Origin: Puffinus mauretanicus
Lineage: Eukaryota > Chordata > Aves > Procellariiformes > Procellariidae
DNA length: 64,000 nt
NCBI GenBank assembly: GCA_023333565.1
Contig: JAJKFH010003083.1
Span: 310,001-374,000, forward strand
Direction: 5' to 3'
The position numbers were made by a program, and so were the translations under genes. The notes below the pieces were generated by a model, which saw only the letters and a list, made by a program, of their open reading frames with translations, was not told the origin of the DNA and made no database searches. This document shows, piece by piece, positions 1 through 13,162 of the stretch. Positions within the stretch are counted from its first letter, which is position 1, and each line of letters starts with the position of its first letter.

Positions 1-1632
1 GATTAAGTGTGATTGCTTTTACAACATATAGACAGGCAACAGAGCTAGATTTACAGAAATTACAGTCTGAGCTGACAAATCAGAAATGAAAATTATCCTC
101 CCCTGTCTCCCCCAGATCCAGCTGGGCTTCAACAGTTTCAGCTCTGCTTGGTGCAGGCACGTAATTTATAGCTTTGTGCTCCACAGGGAGCCTCCCACGT
201 CCTAAGGACTTCCCAATAACATATGTTAGACTTTGAGACTACCCTATTTACATAAACAATTATTTAAGCTCAGGAGTAGCCTAGGATCACCTCTTTCAGC
301 TCAGCCCTATGGACAAAACTTTGAATCCGAGGCAATCGTGACAGCGATCGGGGACATTGGTCTCACCGGTCTAAGGCTAATGGGTGGACCCATGGATACT
401 GCCCCCCAGGAGGAGCTTGCCCAGCTCTGCCACTATATACAAGCCAGTAGCTGTTATTTTATTTGGCTTGCTACCAGCCACACATGCTTCAACCACTTCT
501 TTGGCAGTAGTACTGATTTTGGCGCCTCTCCTCAAATGGCCGAATGCTTCAAGGATTATTGGGAAAAGGAGTGATGGGAAGAGGGCCTAGCTCATGGGAC
601 TATCTCATTTTGACCTTTTCCTGCATGAAAAATTTATTAGGGTAAGAAACTGAACTATTTCCTTCAAGAAAGGAAGAAAAAGAGAGAGCAAGAGGTAAAA
701 AACCATGCAAAAAGTGACAATGATGAACTTGTCTCCCTTCATTATGCTGGGCTGCACAACAGGATGAGTTTGGGCAGTTTAGCTTTCTTATTCGCAGTGT
801 TAAACCTACGCATTTTTCTCAATGGTAAGTTAAACATTAAAACGACTTTTGGCCTGAAAATTACTACTGCAAGGCAGGCAGAAGGGAATGGTTTGCACTG
901 CATTTACACATGCACACAGTAGAGAGAGGAGATGAAAAACATACACTTTGATCAGCTACCTAAGTGCACTGCATAGCTCTCCTAAAAACAAACTCCCTGA
1001 CATGGCTGAGCTGCTCAGCTAAACTGGCAGTCTGTGGTCCTCCCTTACTCTCGAGCCCTAAAATGAGTCCCCAGCCCCTGCCACAAGCCAGCCCCAACCC
1101 CTAACCTGACCCAGGAGCAAAGGGTGCTCAGGCAGAGGTGGGAATGAGTGATTGGGATGTGGGATTCCTCCTATGTTTGCAATTTTCCTTTAGCAATTGT
1201 CATCTGAGATTAGTTCATTATTCCAGAGTAGAGAGGTTTTGGTTTGGTCTTCCCAAAATTCTTTAACATTGGATATGCAGTTCTCTTAATCTAACTACCC
1301 AGACAGAACATGTTATTTTGTTTCCTGATTACAATTATCTTATGCTTCCAAGGCAATTAATACCACTTAAGAGTGTCCCTTAAAAATGTTCTCCATATGA
1401 ATGGCATACTACAGATAATCCTGGCTAACTGGAATCTTGGCAATGGGAATTCACGCACTAGACTGACTGGTTTTTCTTTTCTTTTACATTAATGGGACTT
1501 CATAGTATTAGGTAGCACAAAGTTTTGGGAGATAGTCACAAAGCATCTTAGAATTAGCAGAAGGACAGCCAACAAGGGCCAAATCAGTGCTGTGGGAAGC
1601 TGGACTTTGGCACACCTCCCTTCTCTGATCCA
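1..1632. other. Non-genic unique sequence
   Basis: No gene, RNA gene or transposon is recognisable here. A 113-codon open frame at 233-574 (+) has no motif or family resemblance that I know and is treated as chance. A purine-rich run lies near 661-695 and a C-rich patch near 1030-1110. The AT-rich stretch 1300-1460 has several TAAT and AATTA cores and no repeat character, so it could be a small regulatory element, but nothing in the sequence proves this. Confidence 0.75.
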
Positions 1633-1694
1633 CCCGCTTTTAAAGCGGGCAAGCGAGCAGCAACAGCACCAAAACCAAAACCGTGGTTTTGGTT
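1633..1694. repeat. Two adjacent palindromes
   Basis: Two separate dyads lie within 62 bp. The first (1633-1649) has 8-bp arms CCCGCTTT and AAAGCGGG around one T. The second (1673-1694) has 10-bp arms AACCAAAACC and GGTTTTGGTT around the dinucleotide GT. Both are perfect. They could be sites for dimeric proteins or could extrude as hairpins. The function is unknown. Confidence 0.85.
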
Positions 1695-4600
1695 ACAGCC
1701 GATAACCTGCTTTCAAACAGAGAAGATGCATCCAAATACTGTCCTAGCACAGAATTCCAGGTGCTGTGTTACTGCTTTTCATGCTGGAAGGAAGCAAGGT
1801 TCAGATATTAGAGCAAGGTTAAGCAGGAGAAAATGACAAAAGGAAATAAAATACAGTTTAAGGACTGCTTATCTGACTCAATGGCTTCAGGAAGAACAGT
1901 GACCAGGTGTTTGTCTCTATTTCTGAACTCCTGTGCACATTGACCTAACTATGAATGTAGGCGGTCATGTAGAAACCAATGCTTCACAAATTATCCATAG
2001 TAATGCTGGTTTTCAGGTAATACAGAAAGGAAAAAAAAAAATCCAATTTGCGCAGATGGTAAATCCACGGCTTAAATTAAAAGATGGTCCTTTATTATCC
2101 AAGGTTTAAATTGAGGCATTAAATGTGCAGATTTAATAAGCTCCCCCACAATTTTACTGCCACGCCACTTCCACTGGGGAAGAACAGGGTCGGCAAGGGG
2201 GGGAAGGAGGATGGAGTTTGAAAGCTAATACAAACCATAATTTTTTTTTTTTTCTGAGTGCAGAAGATAAAATTCCTGCTGTAGGCCATTTAGCAGCCAA
2301 ACTACTGACCGTGTTATTCCTATCTGAAAGTACACAATTCCTACAAATGCAAATGACTCTACAGACTAACTAGACAACATGAAGCTATACAACGTCAGGA
2401 TATCACAGATATATACAGCATTCAAAATCTGGGGTTTTTTGCTAGTGAAATGTTGTTTCCTAGGTACTCCTATGAGAAAATTGCCTTAAAACACATACGC
2501 ACACAATGCAGCTACCACAAAGCAAAGACCTTTTATGCTTAAAAAAGAGGAGGATGCTTCTGTTACATCTTGTGGCAGCAGCAGCTAAAATTACTCATTA
2601 CTTTTTGAGGGATATCACATTTGGCCCAGCTCTCTAGTAATATTTTTCCAACACTGCATTTAGGGAGTCAGTTGCTTCCATTTTCTTGATTATAGATGAT
2701 TGGTAGCCTAAAACACATCATCACATATATAAGCTGGGAGGGAGGGGAAAAGCGTGACATTTTGGCCATACTGGCATTTATTGATGGTTGGCCTGTAATT
2801 CTGCATCACTGGCATTTAATAGGAGCAGTGCCACTCAGTTCAGAGACTTTGAATCAGGACCTTACCCGGGTCTGAATAATCAAAGACACAGCAAAAGGCT
2901 GTATAACACCTCCGGACAAGAGAAGAGACACTGTAGGACAGAATATTGCAGTGGATGATGAACACAGGGGAGCAGAAGCATTGCAGGAGCGTTGCTGCAC
3001 GACCCATACCACCACACAGGAGTGAAGCAGCAATCAAGAAAATGAGAATGAATAAGCTGGGTGACTGAACATGGCAGGCTGAGAGTCTGGTGCCCGTAGG
3101 AGATGGATAAAATGAGATGAGGTAGGCTCAGCAGAGAATAGTAGCAGAGGTAAAGCACTTTAGAAAAGAAGCAATAAGACAGCTTGCTTACAGAGGGGGT
3201 TGGGGGGGGAGGAGCGCGATACACACAAAAATTGATGCTACAAGATGTTTGCGAAGCAGATGTATTTGGTGATATATCTTTAACATCAAACAATCCAAAG
3301 AAAATCTATGGTTAACCTTATGGATAAGATTAAGAGTGGACATATTTTCGGTTAAAATAAAAGAAATGCAGTCAATCACGAGGGCTTCGGCAAGTTAGAT
3401 GGATCATGCCTGGCTCCTGCCTTTAGAGACTTACCTAAAGAGCTGGAATTGTTCCTGTCTTACATTCACTCTAATGTTTTAGAGGGACAGAACAATTTCA
3501 GATCTGAACTGGTTGAATTGCTCACAGAAATGTGCACGCACAGCTCCCCCTTGACTATTGTAGCAATTAGATGTCTCAGTTACATGCATTGGGATAAATA
3601 TGGCTCCGAGTTTCAGAGACATCATCTATGCCATGAGACTTTAAACCAAGTCATAAGAGGCAAAACTTGAGTGAGGAGCCAGAGCTGCTCCCCACCCTGG
3701 CAGACTTCCCTGTCTCCTTCGGCTCTGAGGAGTCTCTAAAATTTCCTCTGTGTTTTTTGTTTTAAATGATTCAGCTGGCTTACACAGACTAAAATGAGAC
3801 CACAGTCCTTCCGAGCCTTGATAACCTGCTGCAACAGAGGAGAGTTTGCTCATACTGAAACTTCGGAAGACATTCAGCCATCACAAACAATAACGGCAGG
3901 AAAGTAGTCACCCAAAAGCAAAAAATGCCAAATTTTTCATGCTACCACCAGCTGATTCAATTAAGACAGCTGTCTACAATGATAGATGAAGACTTAATGT
4001 CTCTGTGGTCCTATATTCAAGCTAAGGATATGCCAGAGAAATTTGAGGGAGGCTTATGAAATGGATTTAAGGCAGCAAGGTGACTTGCAATGTTACTGCT
4101 TGAAAGCTGATTAATTCATTCTGGGGGCGTCAGACAGTACTTCTGCAGCAGAAGACAGAAAAGTGAGAAACCTCACAGACCTTAAACAAGTTCATCTCAT
4201 GGGTAGCAGCCCATTATAACCAAAGCCCTTCGTGTTTTTCAAGATTTTATAGTAAATGTGCAGCTTTGAAATTAAAATTCACTGGGAATGATATCCATGT
4301 ATAATGTGCTAGCATATAGCCTACGATTCAATAAAGGATAAAAATTTGTTCCAAAGTTTTCTTGAGAAATTCATAATGACACCTTTAAAAAAAACCTCTT
4401 CACACAGAAATACCTTGTTCAGAAAGCCTGATACAAATAATGAAATGAGAAGCACACAATAGCTGTCTGTAAAGAGGAAAAAAAAAAAAAGATCTTTTAT
4501 TGTTTAAAATATAGGTGCTTAATGCTGTCTCTTCACCCACCACATTACCCATCTGCTTTCTGTTTGAGAGCATGCAGGAGAATACCCAAAGCAGAAATCC

Positions 4601-6289
4601 ATCTAGCTCGTTTCTGGGGACTACTGGCATGAGATTTCTTTTACCATTTCAGCTGAGATATTCAAGGTTCCGTGTGTATGTTATTCAGCAGCAAAATGCT
4701 TCTTTATTCCCAAGGCTTCAGATGTAGCATAACTGATTGGGACAGCACTGCATATTTATGTATAGAAGAATAATTGCGTTCACAATTCAGCCATCAAGGC
4801 TGTAACTCACATGAGGGTTTCCGGCTTACTCCATAAATCGCAATAATATTGGTTGCATTGTTTATTATGGCTAGGAAAGCTTCAGGAATGCATGTAGCTT
4901 AGCACGGCAAGCACTGCACACTCACCCGCCCCAGAAGCTGCTTGCACGAAGCCCCAGCAATTGCGAGCAGTACACACTCCACCTGCCAGGCACTCACACG
5001 TGGCCAAAAGTAGCTAAAAAAAAAAGCACTTTAAGGCTTAAGTGAGCATACAAGCCATTATCCCGTGTCTAGTCACTGCCTGCTGCTTGGAAAAAAAAGC
5101 TATCATTACACGTGTAAAAATATTTAAGTTGGTAAATACCGCTAAAGTCTCGGGTTGCAAATGGAGACGGTGGCTACCCATATCGAAGGTGCTCAAAAAG
5201 CACATGCTAGCTCCCACAGCCCAAAACAAGCCTTGGATTCTCCTTTATAAACATTTAATCTCTTCTTTGTAGGCCATAACCAGTAGAAAAATGAAGGGTG
5301 TCTCTATCAAAAAACTCCAATCAACATTTTTTAATTGGTTAATCGCTTTTTCCATACCCTAGGTATATACTCAAGATCGCCAGCTGTACAATGTAAGCTC
5401 TTCACATTACTTCTTGGGGAAATTTCCTCATCTGTATCTCCTTCTTGTAGAATACTGTAGGCGTCTTGTGTAGACCTTTGTTTGATGGACTGCGAGCATT
5501 CTGTACTCTAGTTCATCAGAAATGCTCTCAAACTCACCAGTATGTCAGATTCTATAGTTTTCAGGCCTGCATAGCCTTGCTTTAGTGCGTACACGATGCT
5601 ATATTTGGTTGTGCTTCAGATATATGCACGACAACCTGGTAGTGTCCTTCCCCTCTGTTTGCACACCTCTTGGCGAGGTGTTCCACATTCGTCTTCACTT
5701 GCCCTTTTAGCTCGCTGCCTTTTTCTCCTTAGTGAGATAAATTGTATCAGTTAAAGGACACAGGGAGACAAGCCTTTTATCAAAAGGGAGAAGAGGCAGG
5801 AGAAGACAGCAAGGAAAGCATTTGTCTACATCCAGACAGAGAAAGCTCAGACGTTTAGCATGGGAGTTTTTACAAACATCTTTTCTTACGTGTAGGTAAA
5901 CCCGCAAGCTTAGCTCTCCCCATGGTACAACATAGTAATAGAAAACGGTCCTGACCAAGGGAGGATGGAGTTTAAAATGCAGACTTTTTCCTTACCTCAC
6001 TTAACTTGGAAAGAAGCTCAACAGATGCAATGTGACTTAACCGCAGTAGGCTCCTAGAGGCTAAGCATGCAGGCAGGGTTTTCCCAGTTCCGCCAGTGCC
6101 TTCTAAATTTTGAGAATGGAAATGTTTACGATGGAACATAGTATCTTCTGCAGCACAGGGCTGTGTACTCAGCTGTTGAGCACCACTTCTCTGCTGCTAT
6201 CAATCATCAGCCTATATCGAGTCAGGCTACCACCAATGGCAAGAGTCAGAGAGAAAATGAGAAGCAGAGACTGATTTCACCCTCTGCCA
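1695..6289. other. Non-genic unique sequence with homopolymer runs
   Basis: No coding gene is supported. The longest frame is 137 codons on the minus strand (2880-3293), rich in Ser, Leu and Cys and unlike any family I know. Short runs are A(11) at 2031-2041, T(13) at 2241-2253, G-rich 3194-3210 and A(13) near 4478-4490. The minus strand at 3429-3442 reads CTCTTTAG followed directly by GTAAGT, which resembles a joined splice acceptor and donor. The part 4800-4900 is AT-rich and repeat-free. Confidence 0.75.
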
Positions 6290-6480
6290 GAATGAAAGAA
6301 TTTCAGCCAGACTACGAAGCTAATGATCACTGATGAAGCCTGGCAAAAAGCAAACAACTTGATAACTTGACAGTTTGGCAGAATCTGCCAGTATTTTCTG
6401 AAGTCTGAGCCGTGTTCACGTGGCGTAAATCACTCCTGCCAGAGTTGTCTCTCACTTAATTAGCCATTTTGCAGGAACAA
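6290..6480. promoter_or_regulatory. Candidate non-coding regulatory block with 15-bp palindrome
   Basis: This is a repeat-free block with homeodomain-type cores (CTAATGATC, CTTAATTAGCC). It also holds a perfect 15-bp palindrome at 6376-6390, with arms TGGCAGA and TCTGCCA around a single A. The arms include TGGCA, the half-site of NFI factors, but the spacing does not match the standard NFI dimer. The regulatory call is inference from sequence character, and conservation was not tested. Confidence 0.3.
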
Positions 6481-9400
6481 GGAGTCACTGCAGAATGTGT
6501 GCCGCAGCCAGAATGTGCAACTCCATCTGTCTAAAAATAGGTACAGACAAGATGAGAGATGCAAAAAGAGCAAAACAAACTCTTCTCTCTCCCACAGATA
6601 GACTCACCTGGGAAGACAGACCGACGTGCTCCCAAAGAGAAGACTTCAATCTAAAATGTCCACTTAAATCAACACGCTGTCTTCTGTAGCATATAGGTAA
6701 TATGGTTCACCTCTTGAAGCAGTAAAAATGATAAAACACGATACCTCAATGTCTAAATATGTGCTTATCCATGAATACTAAATCAGTAGTTACAGGCAAA
6801 AAGGAGATGGGTTTTTACAGTCACATTTCTGCAATTGCAGTTGTATGCAGGCCATTCTGGAAAACATGGAACAAAACTGTTTTGCCCAGATTTCAGCTAT
6901 TCAGTGACGACAGGCTGTGTGTATGGGGAGGGGGAACAGCACCAGATTACAATTTCTGCCCAGTTCAAGTATAGGACTCTGCATAAATTTAAGTCCTTCT
7001 CCATCATACCAAATGAATATCTAATCTGAATCAGTACAACATACTGTATACAACAAATTCTTTAAGATTAGGAGTAGCTAGTCAAAGTATACTGAAGGGT
7101 TTGGCACACATAGCAGACAGGTAAGTACAATCCAATGTAACTAAAAAGCAAACTGAAAAGAGACAGCTGTGTACAAAAAAGTTAATGTAAAAAACGTCAG
7201 GTTACAAATAAGAAATAGTACTGTTATTAAACATAAAATAGCAATAGAAGTGCTTGAGCAAGGGAAGGTTTTAGCACTCTGACTTTTTAGCCAAACCAGA
7301 TACAAGAGGAGAGGGGAGAACATTTATTTTAGGCAAAACTAGTCCAGAGGCTTTTATCTTGCTTTCCTTGGAGCAGATCCTCCCAATAAAACAACACACA
7401 TGATGTTTTCACAGAGACTGGGCTCATTTATCCTTCCTTGAAATGCAAGCATCAAAAAATCACCATTAAAACCTTGATTAGAATCCATGGCAACGGGCTG
7501 AGCCCTGAAGAGCACAATGCCACTCCGCTCAAAGCTGGAAAATTGAGAGCAGCACATATACACAGCTTCTTAGCAAATACTAGGAAAGCTAGGAATAATA
7601 TTGTCTAAAACTAAGCCTATTTTTTCTCTACAAATCTTACCCTTCAAGAAGCTGAATTTACTTCAAGTCATTTTTTCATCCAAGAAAGAGGCTGCACCCA
7701 AAGCTCCTTCCTGTGCCCCATCATTTTTTTTTTTCCTACCTGTTTTTGGCCCCAGCTCAGTGCTCTGACAGCATGAGCCACACAGGCAATACTTGCAGTG
7801 AATTCCCATTTAGTAAAGTTTCAATGAAGACAAACGTTACACAGGCACAAATTTCAGATTGGACACTCAAAACAACGTGACCTATTTAGGAAAAGTAAAT
7901 AAAAAGAAGAATAAGCCATGGAGTCTTCAAGTTGTTAGTTTAAGTTCTAAATACTAAGGTTGCAAGTCTTGATCGAGATATACCAATACAGAGAACTTAC
8001 GTACTATGCCTTTGGGAGTGTCACAAATACCTATCCAAGAAGAACACAAAAACGCGCGCTCTAAACCACTTACATACTTTAGAAAATTACAGCGCTCTCA
8101 TTCTTATTTCCACAGCCTTAGCTCCTGCAGAGAGGTCAGGTAGTTTCTAATCGGACCCTGTGGCTACATTAAAAAAGATATTAAAAAAATACTGTGTTAC
8201 GAGGTCATGTGCAAAAACAATCTCCAAAATAAAGGAACGTAGGAAGTTGTTTTATAAGAAAGCTGATGAGAAAAGTCCTTTCAAGCTCACCCATCTCTGG
8301 ATTTCAGTGTCCAGATAAATGGGCAGAGCATGGAAAGCCACAGCAATTTATCAGTCCTCAAATGCCTACTACAGGTATAATCTGGTGTGCCTAAATTAAG
8401 CTTTTCCAGCTTGATCTGCTTTTCATTATACAAATACAGAGAAGTTAATTAGTTTATATGGAACCACTGTTACTCATGACACTCACATGCGCAAACATTT
8501 CTTTGCATGATATAACTCAGTTGATTGCAGGATAGAGATAACATGAAGCACCGTCTTCTCAACAGATCCCTCCGTTTCTAGAGCTGCCAATATACCCAGG
8601 ACTCAGAGAAGCAGCTACACAACTGTTTGCAAAACTTTTTGTTCAGCTGCCAGTATATCTGCATTGTCCCTAAGATCTGAAGCATTCTCTTTGTCTTCAT
8701 AACTTCCCATCCCTGTTTCAAACCTTGCTGTATCATTTTATTATCCCACATGCCCAGGACTGCGAGCGATTGCTACTCATTTAGATGAAAAAGGATTTCT
8801 GCCAAACAATTTAAAAGAAAGAGTTGTTCTCTCCTTGCTATATTCTTCTAAAAAAAAAATCTGTAGGACATGCAAAAATAATAGCCTGCTTCTGCCAAAG
8901 AGGAACTGTAAGAAAATACATATTTCTCTTCTGCATTGAATTTTTTAAGTTGAATATATACAATAAAATAGTACTCTTCTGCCCATTACTCCTCTGATGG
9001 GATCACAGATGGCTTGAACTCTTTAGTCAAGTCTAAAGAAATCACCCAGTTATGACAACTGCTGCATTTGTTCAGTGTCTCAGTTGAAAAAAAAAAAGAA
9101 AAGAGAGGGGGAGGGAAGAAGAGAGGGAGGAAGCCTCCTTTACAGTTCTAGTTACAGGTGCTGTGGGCCTCAGCATGCTACCTTACTCATTTCTGTGCTC
9201 CACAAGGCAAAAGCAGCCATGTCTACATTATTCTTGACAGACCTTCTGGCATGGATGCTCTCTTCAAGTAAACACATCAGCTTGCTCACCTTCGTTATTC
9301 CTCTAAAATTTTTCCTAATAGTTTTCTCAAATTGTCTTTCTTGTCCCAGCCACCTTGGACACAGAAACAGATTAGTCCCTGGTTTGTTACAACAGCCTTG

Positions 9401-10024
9401 TGGGGTATGGTTCTTTCCATTTATGGGTGGTTAGGTTTGTGGGGGTTTTTTTCATTACTGTCACTTCACCCTCCTGTCCTTTTTTGTAGCTTCTTATTTT
9501 TACTCCAGAAACTTCAGGGGTTTGCATCCATTTTTTCAGATGCAGAGAGAAAAAGATTCAAAAGCCTGTCCACAGACCTGGAAGTTCCTTTGCAGGAACC
9601 ACAGAAGAATCTTCCTTTTTTCCTTGTACCTGTAACATCCAGGGTAGCTAGAGGCAAGGCACCTAGCCAGCTGCCCTGCTCTGAAGATCAGAGATGTAAT
9701 ACAGAACGTGCCACAAAAAGGATGACTGAAGGTGATCTGAGGTTTCTCTTCCTTTCTATTTTGCAAGCATGCAAAAAGCAGTATTGTTGAATTTGGGCAG
9801 AAGAACCATTATTCTCTTCAAGTTTTAATTTTTTACCACATTAGAAGTTCAAGGAGTTTAACCCTCATTAAAATGGGCCAGTTCAGCTGGATTAAGTCAC
9901 ATGATATAAAGCTGCCGATACTGGCACAGTTCTAGAGTTGAGCAGCACTCACCACTGGTCATCCTCTCCTTAAGGGAGAGGTAAAATTCTGCACCAGGAA
10001 GGGAGGAAGCAGGCTTTTCTCAGA
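6481..10024. other. Non-genic unique sequence
   Basis: No gene is supported. Frames of 152 codons (9332-9790, +) and 119 codons (9075-9434, +) overlap each other in different frames, and the second starts in a purine run, so both are read as chance. A perfect splice-donor match, CAG followed by GTAAGTA, has its junction at 7120/7121, but no good acceptor or open exon lies just upstream. A T(11) run lies near 7724-7734. Confidence 0.75.
9086..9133 (+). repeat. Purine-rich low-complexity tract
   Basis: A run of about 11 A is followed by GAAAAG, GAGAGGGGG and GAAGAGAGGGAGG, giving about 48 bp of almost pure purine. Tracts like this are common polymorphic simple sequence. Nothing suggests a specific function. 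Confidence 0.9.
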
Positions 10025-10279
10025 AAGGACAAAAGGCAACAGGCACAAGCTGAAGTGAGGAAAATTTTGATTAGATATTAGGAAATATGTTTCCTCACGG
10101 ATTGCTCAAACAGTGTGAAAAGTGCCCAGAGAGGCTGTGGGATCTCCATACTTGGAGATGCTCAAAACTCAGCAGGTCCTAGCCATGAACTACCCTACCT
10201 AATGTTGAAGTTAGCCCTGCTTTAAGCATGAGGTGGTCCCTTCCAACCTAAATTATTCTGCAATTGCAATTCTGCAATT
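10025..10279 (+). mobile_element. CR1 LINE 3' fragment
   Basis: The order of blocks matches a CR1 3' region in sense orientation. First comes an ACAAAAGGCAACAGGCACAAGCTG-like start, then TTAGATATTAGGAAATATGTTT, GTGCCCAGAGAGGCTGTGG, and near the end GGTCCCTTCCAACCTAAATT. The usual ATTCTGTGATTCTGTG tail is decayed to a repeat of ATTCTGCAATTGCA. The element is 5'-truncated and carries no reverse-transcriptase coding region, so it cannot move. Divergence by eye is high, suggesting an old insertion. Confidence 0.88.
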
Positions 10280-10937
10280 TTATCAAAAGAAATCCACTTC
10301 CTTAAAGTCACTTCTGTGACTTTATCTCCAGAGCTGCAACTATATACGTCATTATAAAAATAAAATGAACTGACAACAAACTAATTGTGTAAAGATAACA
10401 TGATGTAGTAATGATTTCAACTAAACTGAATTTAAATTAGTCATTTATCTTCTGACAGCTCTCAAAATGGTCTAGGTCATCTTTTCTTTTTCTCTTTCAA
10501 CTTCAACGAGGCAGAAGAGGTCATCGTGTTGTAAACAACCTGTATTGTTAGTCTTCTAAAAATCCCAGCTCTGACTTATCTAAATTTGCCTAATCAGACT
10601 CTGATAATAAAGAACATGTCATATGAACAACTTAAAGGAATTAAAAAAAATGTTGTAATGGTTAGAGATTGCAGTACCTGGAGAATTCCTCCTAATGTGC
10701 TTCTGATAATAGTTAACACTTCTATTAAATTTACTCCCTTGAGGAACTTACATTAATAAATTCCTGTCTAGTTATAAGGAGTCAGTTAACTTTTGGAGGC
10801 TGGCAAATCTACATTCAAGATTGTTAAAACCTACCAGAAGCGATACGGATACAAATAATTTATTTTATGGACTTTTCCCTTCCTTCCTCCTTACCAGCAC
10901 ATACAGGGAATGGGCTTCACTGCCTTCGGGACAAAAA

Positions 10938-10972
<35 letters not shown>

Positions 10973-13120
10973 GAGGGCCTTAGGAGACCAGAAGATATTT
11001 CCCTTCTTGAGCTTGACTTACCTTCCACAGCCAAACCAATACTACAAGTCCCTAAAAATAGTTTCTTTCATTTACAGGGAAAGGAGGTTTTCTGCTAAGA
11101 CAGTCCTGCATCTCCAATGGGAGTCACCATCAGGCAGCTCCCAACACAGATTTCTTCTCCAGCAATGCTACCATACACATAGGCAGGAGATGCAAATCCA
11201 AGGGATTGCATCCTTCCTTATAGTAACCTACTCCTTCATGGGGCACCACAGTGAAACCTTTCTGCCGGACTTACCGTTTGTACCATCTCTTCTGGGTGTT
11301 GAAAATATTCCTTTCCCAATCACTTTTACACACTCCTCCACCATTCAGTGTTGAAGGCTACAAACTAACTATACTGGAACCTAGTCGTGATGGGAAGGAA
11401 GGGCCGCTTGGCTGCGCAGCTTCAGGTACAGTAGGAAGAGAGCGTTCCCTCCCCACAATCACATACACTTAACTCAGCAGGTGACACAACCTGAGAAACA
11501 CAAAAGCAAACTAAGGAGAAAATGATTTCCAAATAGTTTTTTTCTTTAAATCGGAAAGCTCTTTAAAGCTGGCACTGACATAAATAAAGACCTGTAGCTT
11601 TTCAAAAAGCACTTCAGTTGTGCATATAACTAAAACCATAGGGAAGATTTAGAGCACAAAAGAAAAAGAATACAATACACAGGAAGCTGTACTAAGGCAT
11701 AGCTTCCCATTGATGTCAAAACAACAGCACAAAAGACCGTAACAAAGACTTATGGGGGGAAGGAGGAAAATAACAGTCGTCTTCATCAAAACTCTACTTA
11801 GAAAATTCCAGAAAGTTGCTATGCCTATTAAAATCAGACATAGGAACCAAAACCCTTTAATTTACTTCCAAAAATACTTCCAGTACAGGAGCAGCAGATT
11901 TATAAATGTCAAACTATGCTACCAGCTGAAGACCAGCTGTATCTTCCAGACCCAAAGTCATCTTGTCAGTCCCTGACAAGCTCTGTAGAGCTTCTTAGAT
12001 TTAAGACACACTTTTAATTAAACGAGTATGTTTTTCTCCTAAGGTACACCACCTGCTACTTTCTTTTTTTGGTACATCTTTCTCCCATCTCATTTTACCA
12101 TTAATCACAAATCCAAGAAATGATTGTAATTATCCAAAACAATTGATTTTTTACATAGTCTTTTTCTGGGGACACAGCACCAAGCTACTAGTCATTTGAG
12201 AAGAAAAAAAAAAAAAAGACATGCAGTTTCCCTACAAACCCCTGAAGCATTTGGGAATGTTTTGAGAAACAGAAAGTACATGTTTGTACATAAAAGCAAA
12301 TGACCACATCCCCTTGGATAGTGAATCTTAGTTGTAGGCACAAATATTGTTTGCTGGGCTGGCAAAGGGTGACACTGTGCCTGAGAAAATGAGTCCACCA
12401 GAAACCCAGAATACTGGGAAGTACAGTGCAGACGCTCCTGCTGTCTCTGCATGCTGTTACCGAGCTTCATACTATCCAGGTTTTATTTATTATCAGTGAT
12501 TTTGAATTTTCCCATATAATAGAGGAGTGCAGCCAGTCCCCAAAGAGCAACCAAGCAGCTTTTCAGATACTTCATGCAGACTGGAAACAGGAACAGAGGA
12601 TCAGCAGCAGAGCTCAAAATGAAGCTGTTCTCTAGCTTGATGACTGTAAAATGATATAAGCAATTTCTTTTTATAACGCAATGTAGTTACTAACAGCTAA
12701 CTAATTTACTAATTTGCAAAGCTCTAAGAAAACAGCATCAAACAGAGATGGCATTTTCATTACCAACCTTAACTTTGGATTTCCCGACCTTGAGTACCAC
12801 AGCCTTCTGTTGCATGTGGGCTATTCTGCCTTACATCCTATAGATTAGATCCAAGTGAATCTTCTTCAGTGAAAAGTAGTCTGCCACAAACGTGTTTTTT
12901 ATCTTCACAAAACTATTTGAAAATCTGTGTTAAACTCAGTCTAAGACTTTGTCTGGGGGAAACAAAAACAGAGTGAAAGCAGCAGGTGACTTTACCCTCC
13001 CGTTCAGTGGCTAGCACACTTACGCAGGTTGTGGAAGATTTGAATTTCATGTCTTTTTCCGCCCAAAACGGCAGAAGAATGGCTTAGCTATGCGCCTAGA
13101 GGGTTTCTCAGCCAGGAAGA
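10280..13120. other. Non-genic unique sequence
   Basis: No gene is supported. The 177-codon frame at 10821-11354 (+) reads through the A-rich run at 10933-10976 as polylysine and shows no family resemblance. An A(13) run lies at 12204-12216. The stretch 12655-12760 is AT-rich with repeated CTAACTAATTTACTAATTT-type cores and could be a small regulatory element. Confidence 0.75.
10933..10976 (+). repeat. Poly(A) followed by GAAAA repeat
   Basis: A run of 22 A passes into about four GAAAA units. It is a simple, probably length-variable repeat. It is not attached to a recognisable retrotransposon body on its 5' side. Confidence 0.92.
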
Positions 13121-13162
13121 TCAACAATTCTGTTGATGCATAATTAAGAACTGCATAATTAA
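13121..13162. promoter_or_regulatory. Dyad plus twin TGCATAATTAA sites
   Basis: A hairpin-capable dyad TCAACA-ATTC-TGTTGA (13121-13136) directly adjoins two identical 11-mers TGCATAATTAA (13137-13147 and 13152-13162) at a 15-bp period. TGCATAATTA resembles composite POU and homeodomain sites. The binding factor is inference. The repeat and dyad are directly visible. Confidence 0.4.

Noticed and set aside
2880..3293. 137-codon open frame (-) with hydrophobic and cysteine-rich composition
   Set aside because: It has no domain or signal-peptide logic, and another frame overlaps it on the same strand. It is consistent with chance.
10821..11354. 177-codon open frame (+)
   Set aside because: It reads a poly(A)/GAAAA simple repeat as a long lysine run and has no other recognisable feature.
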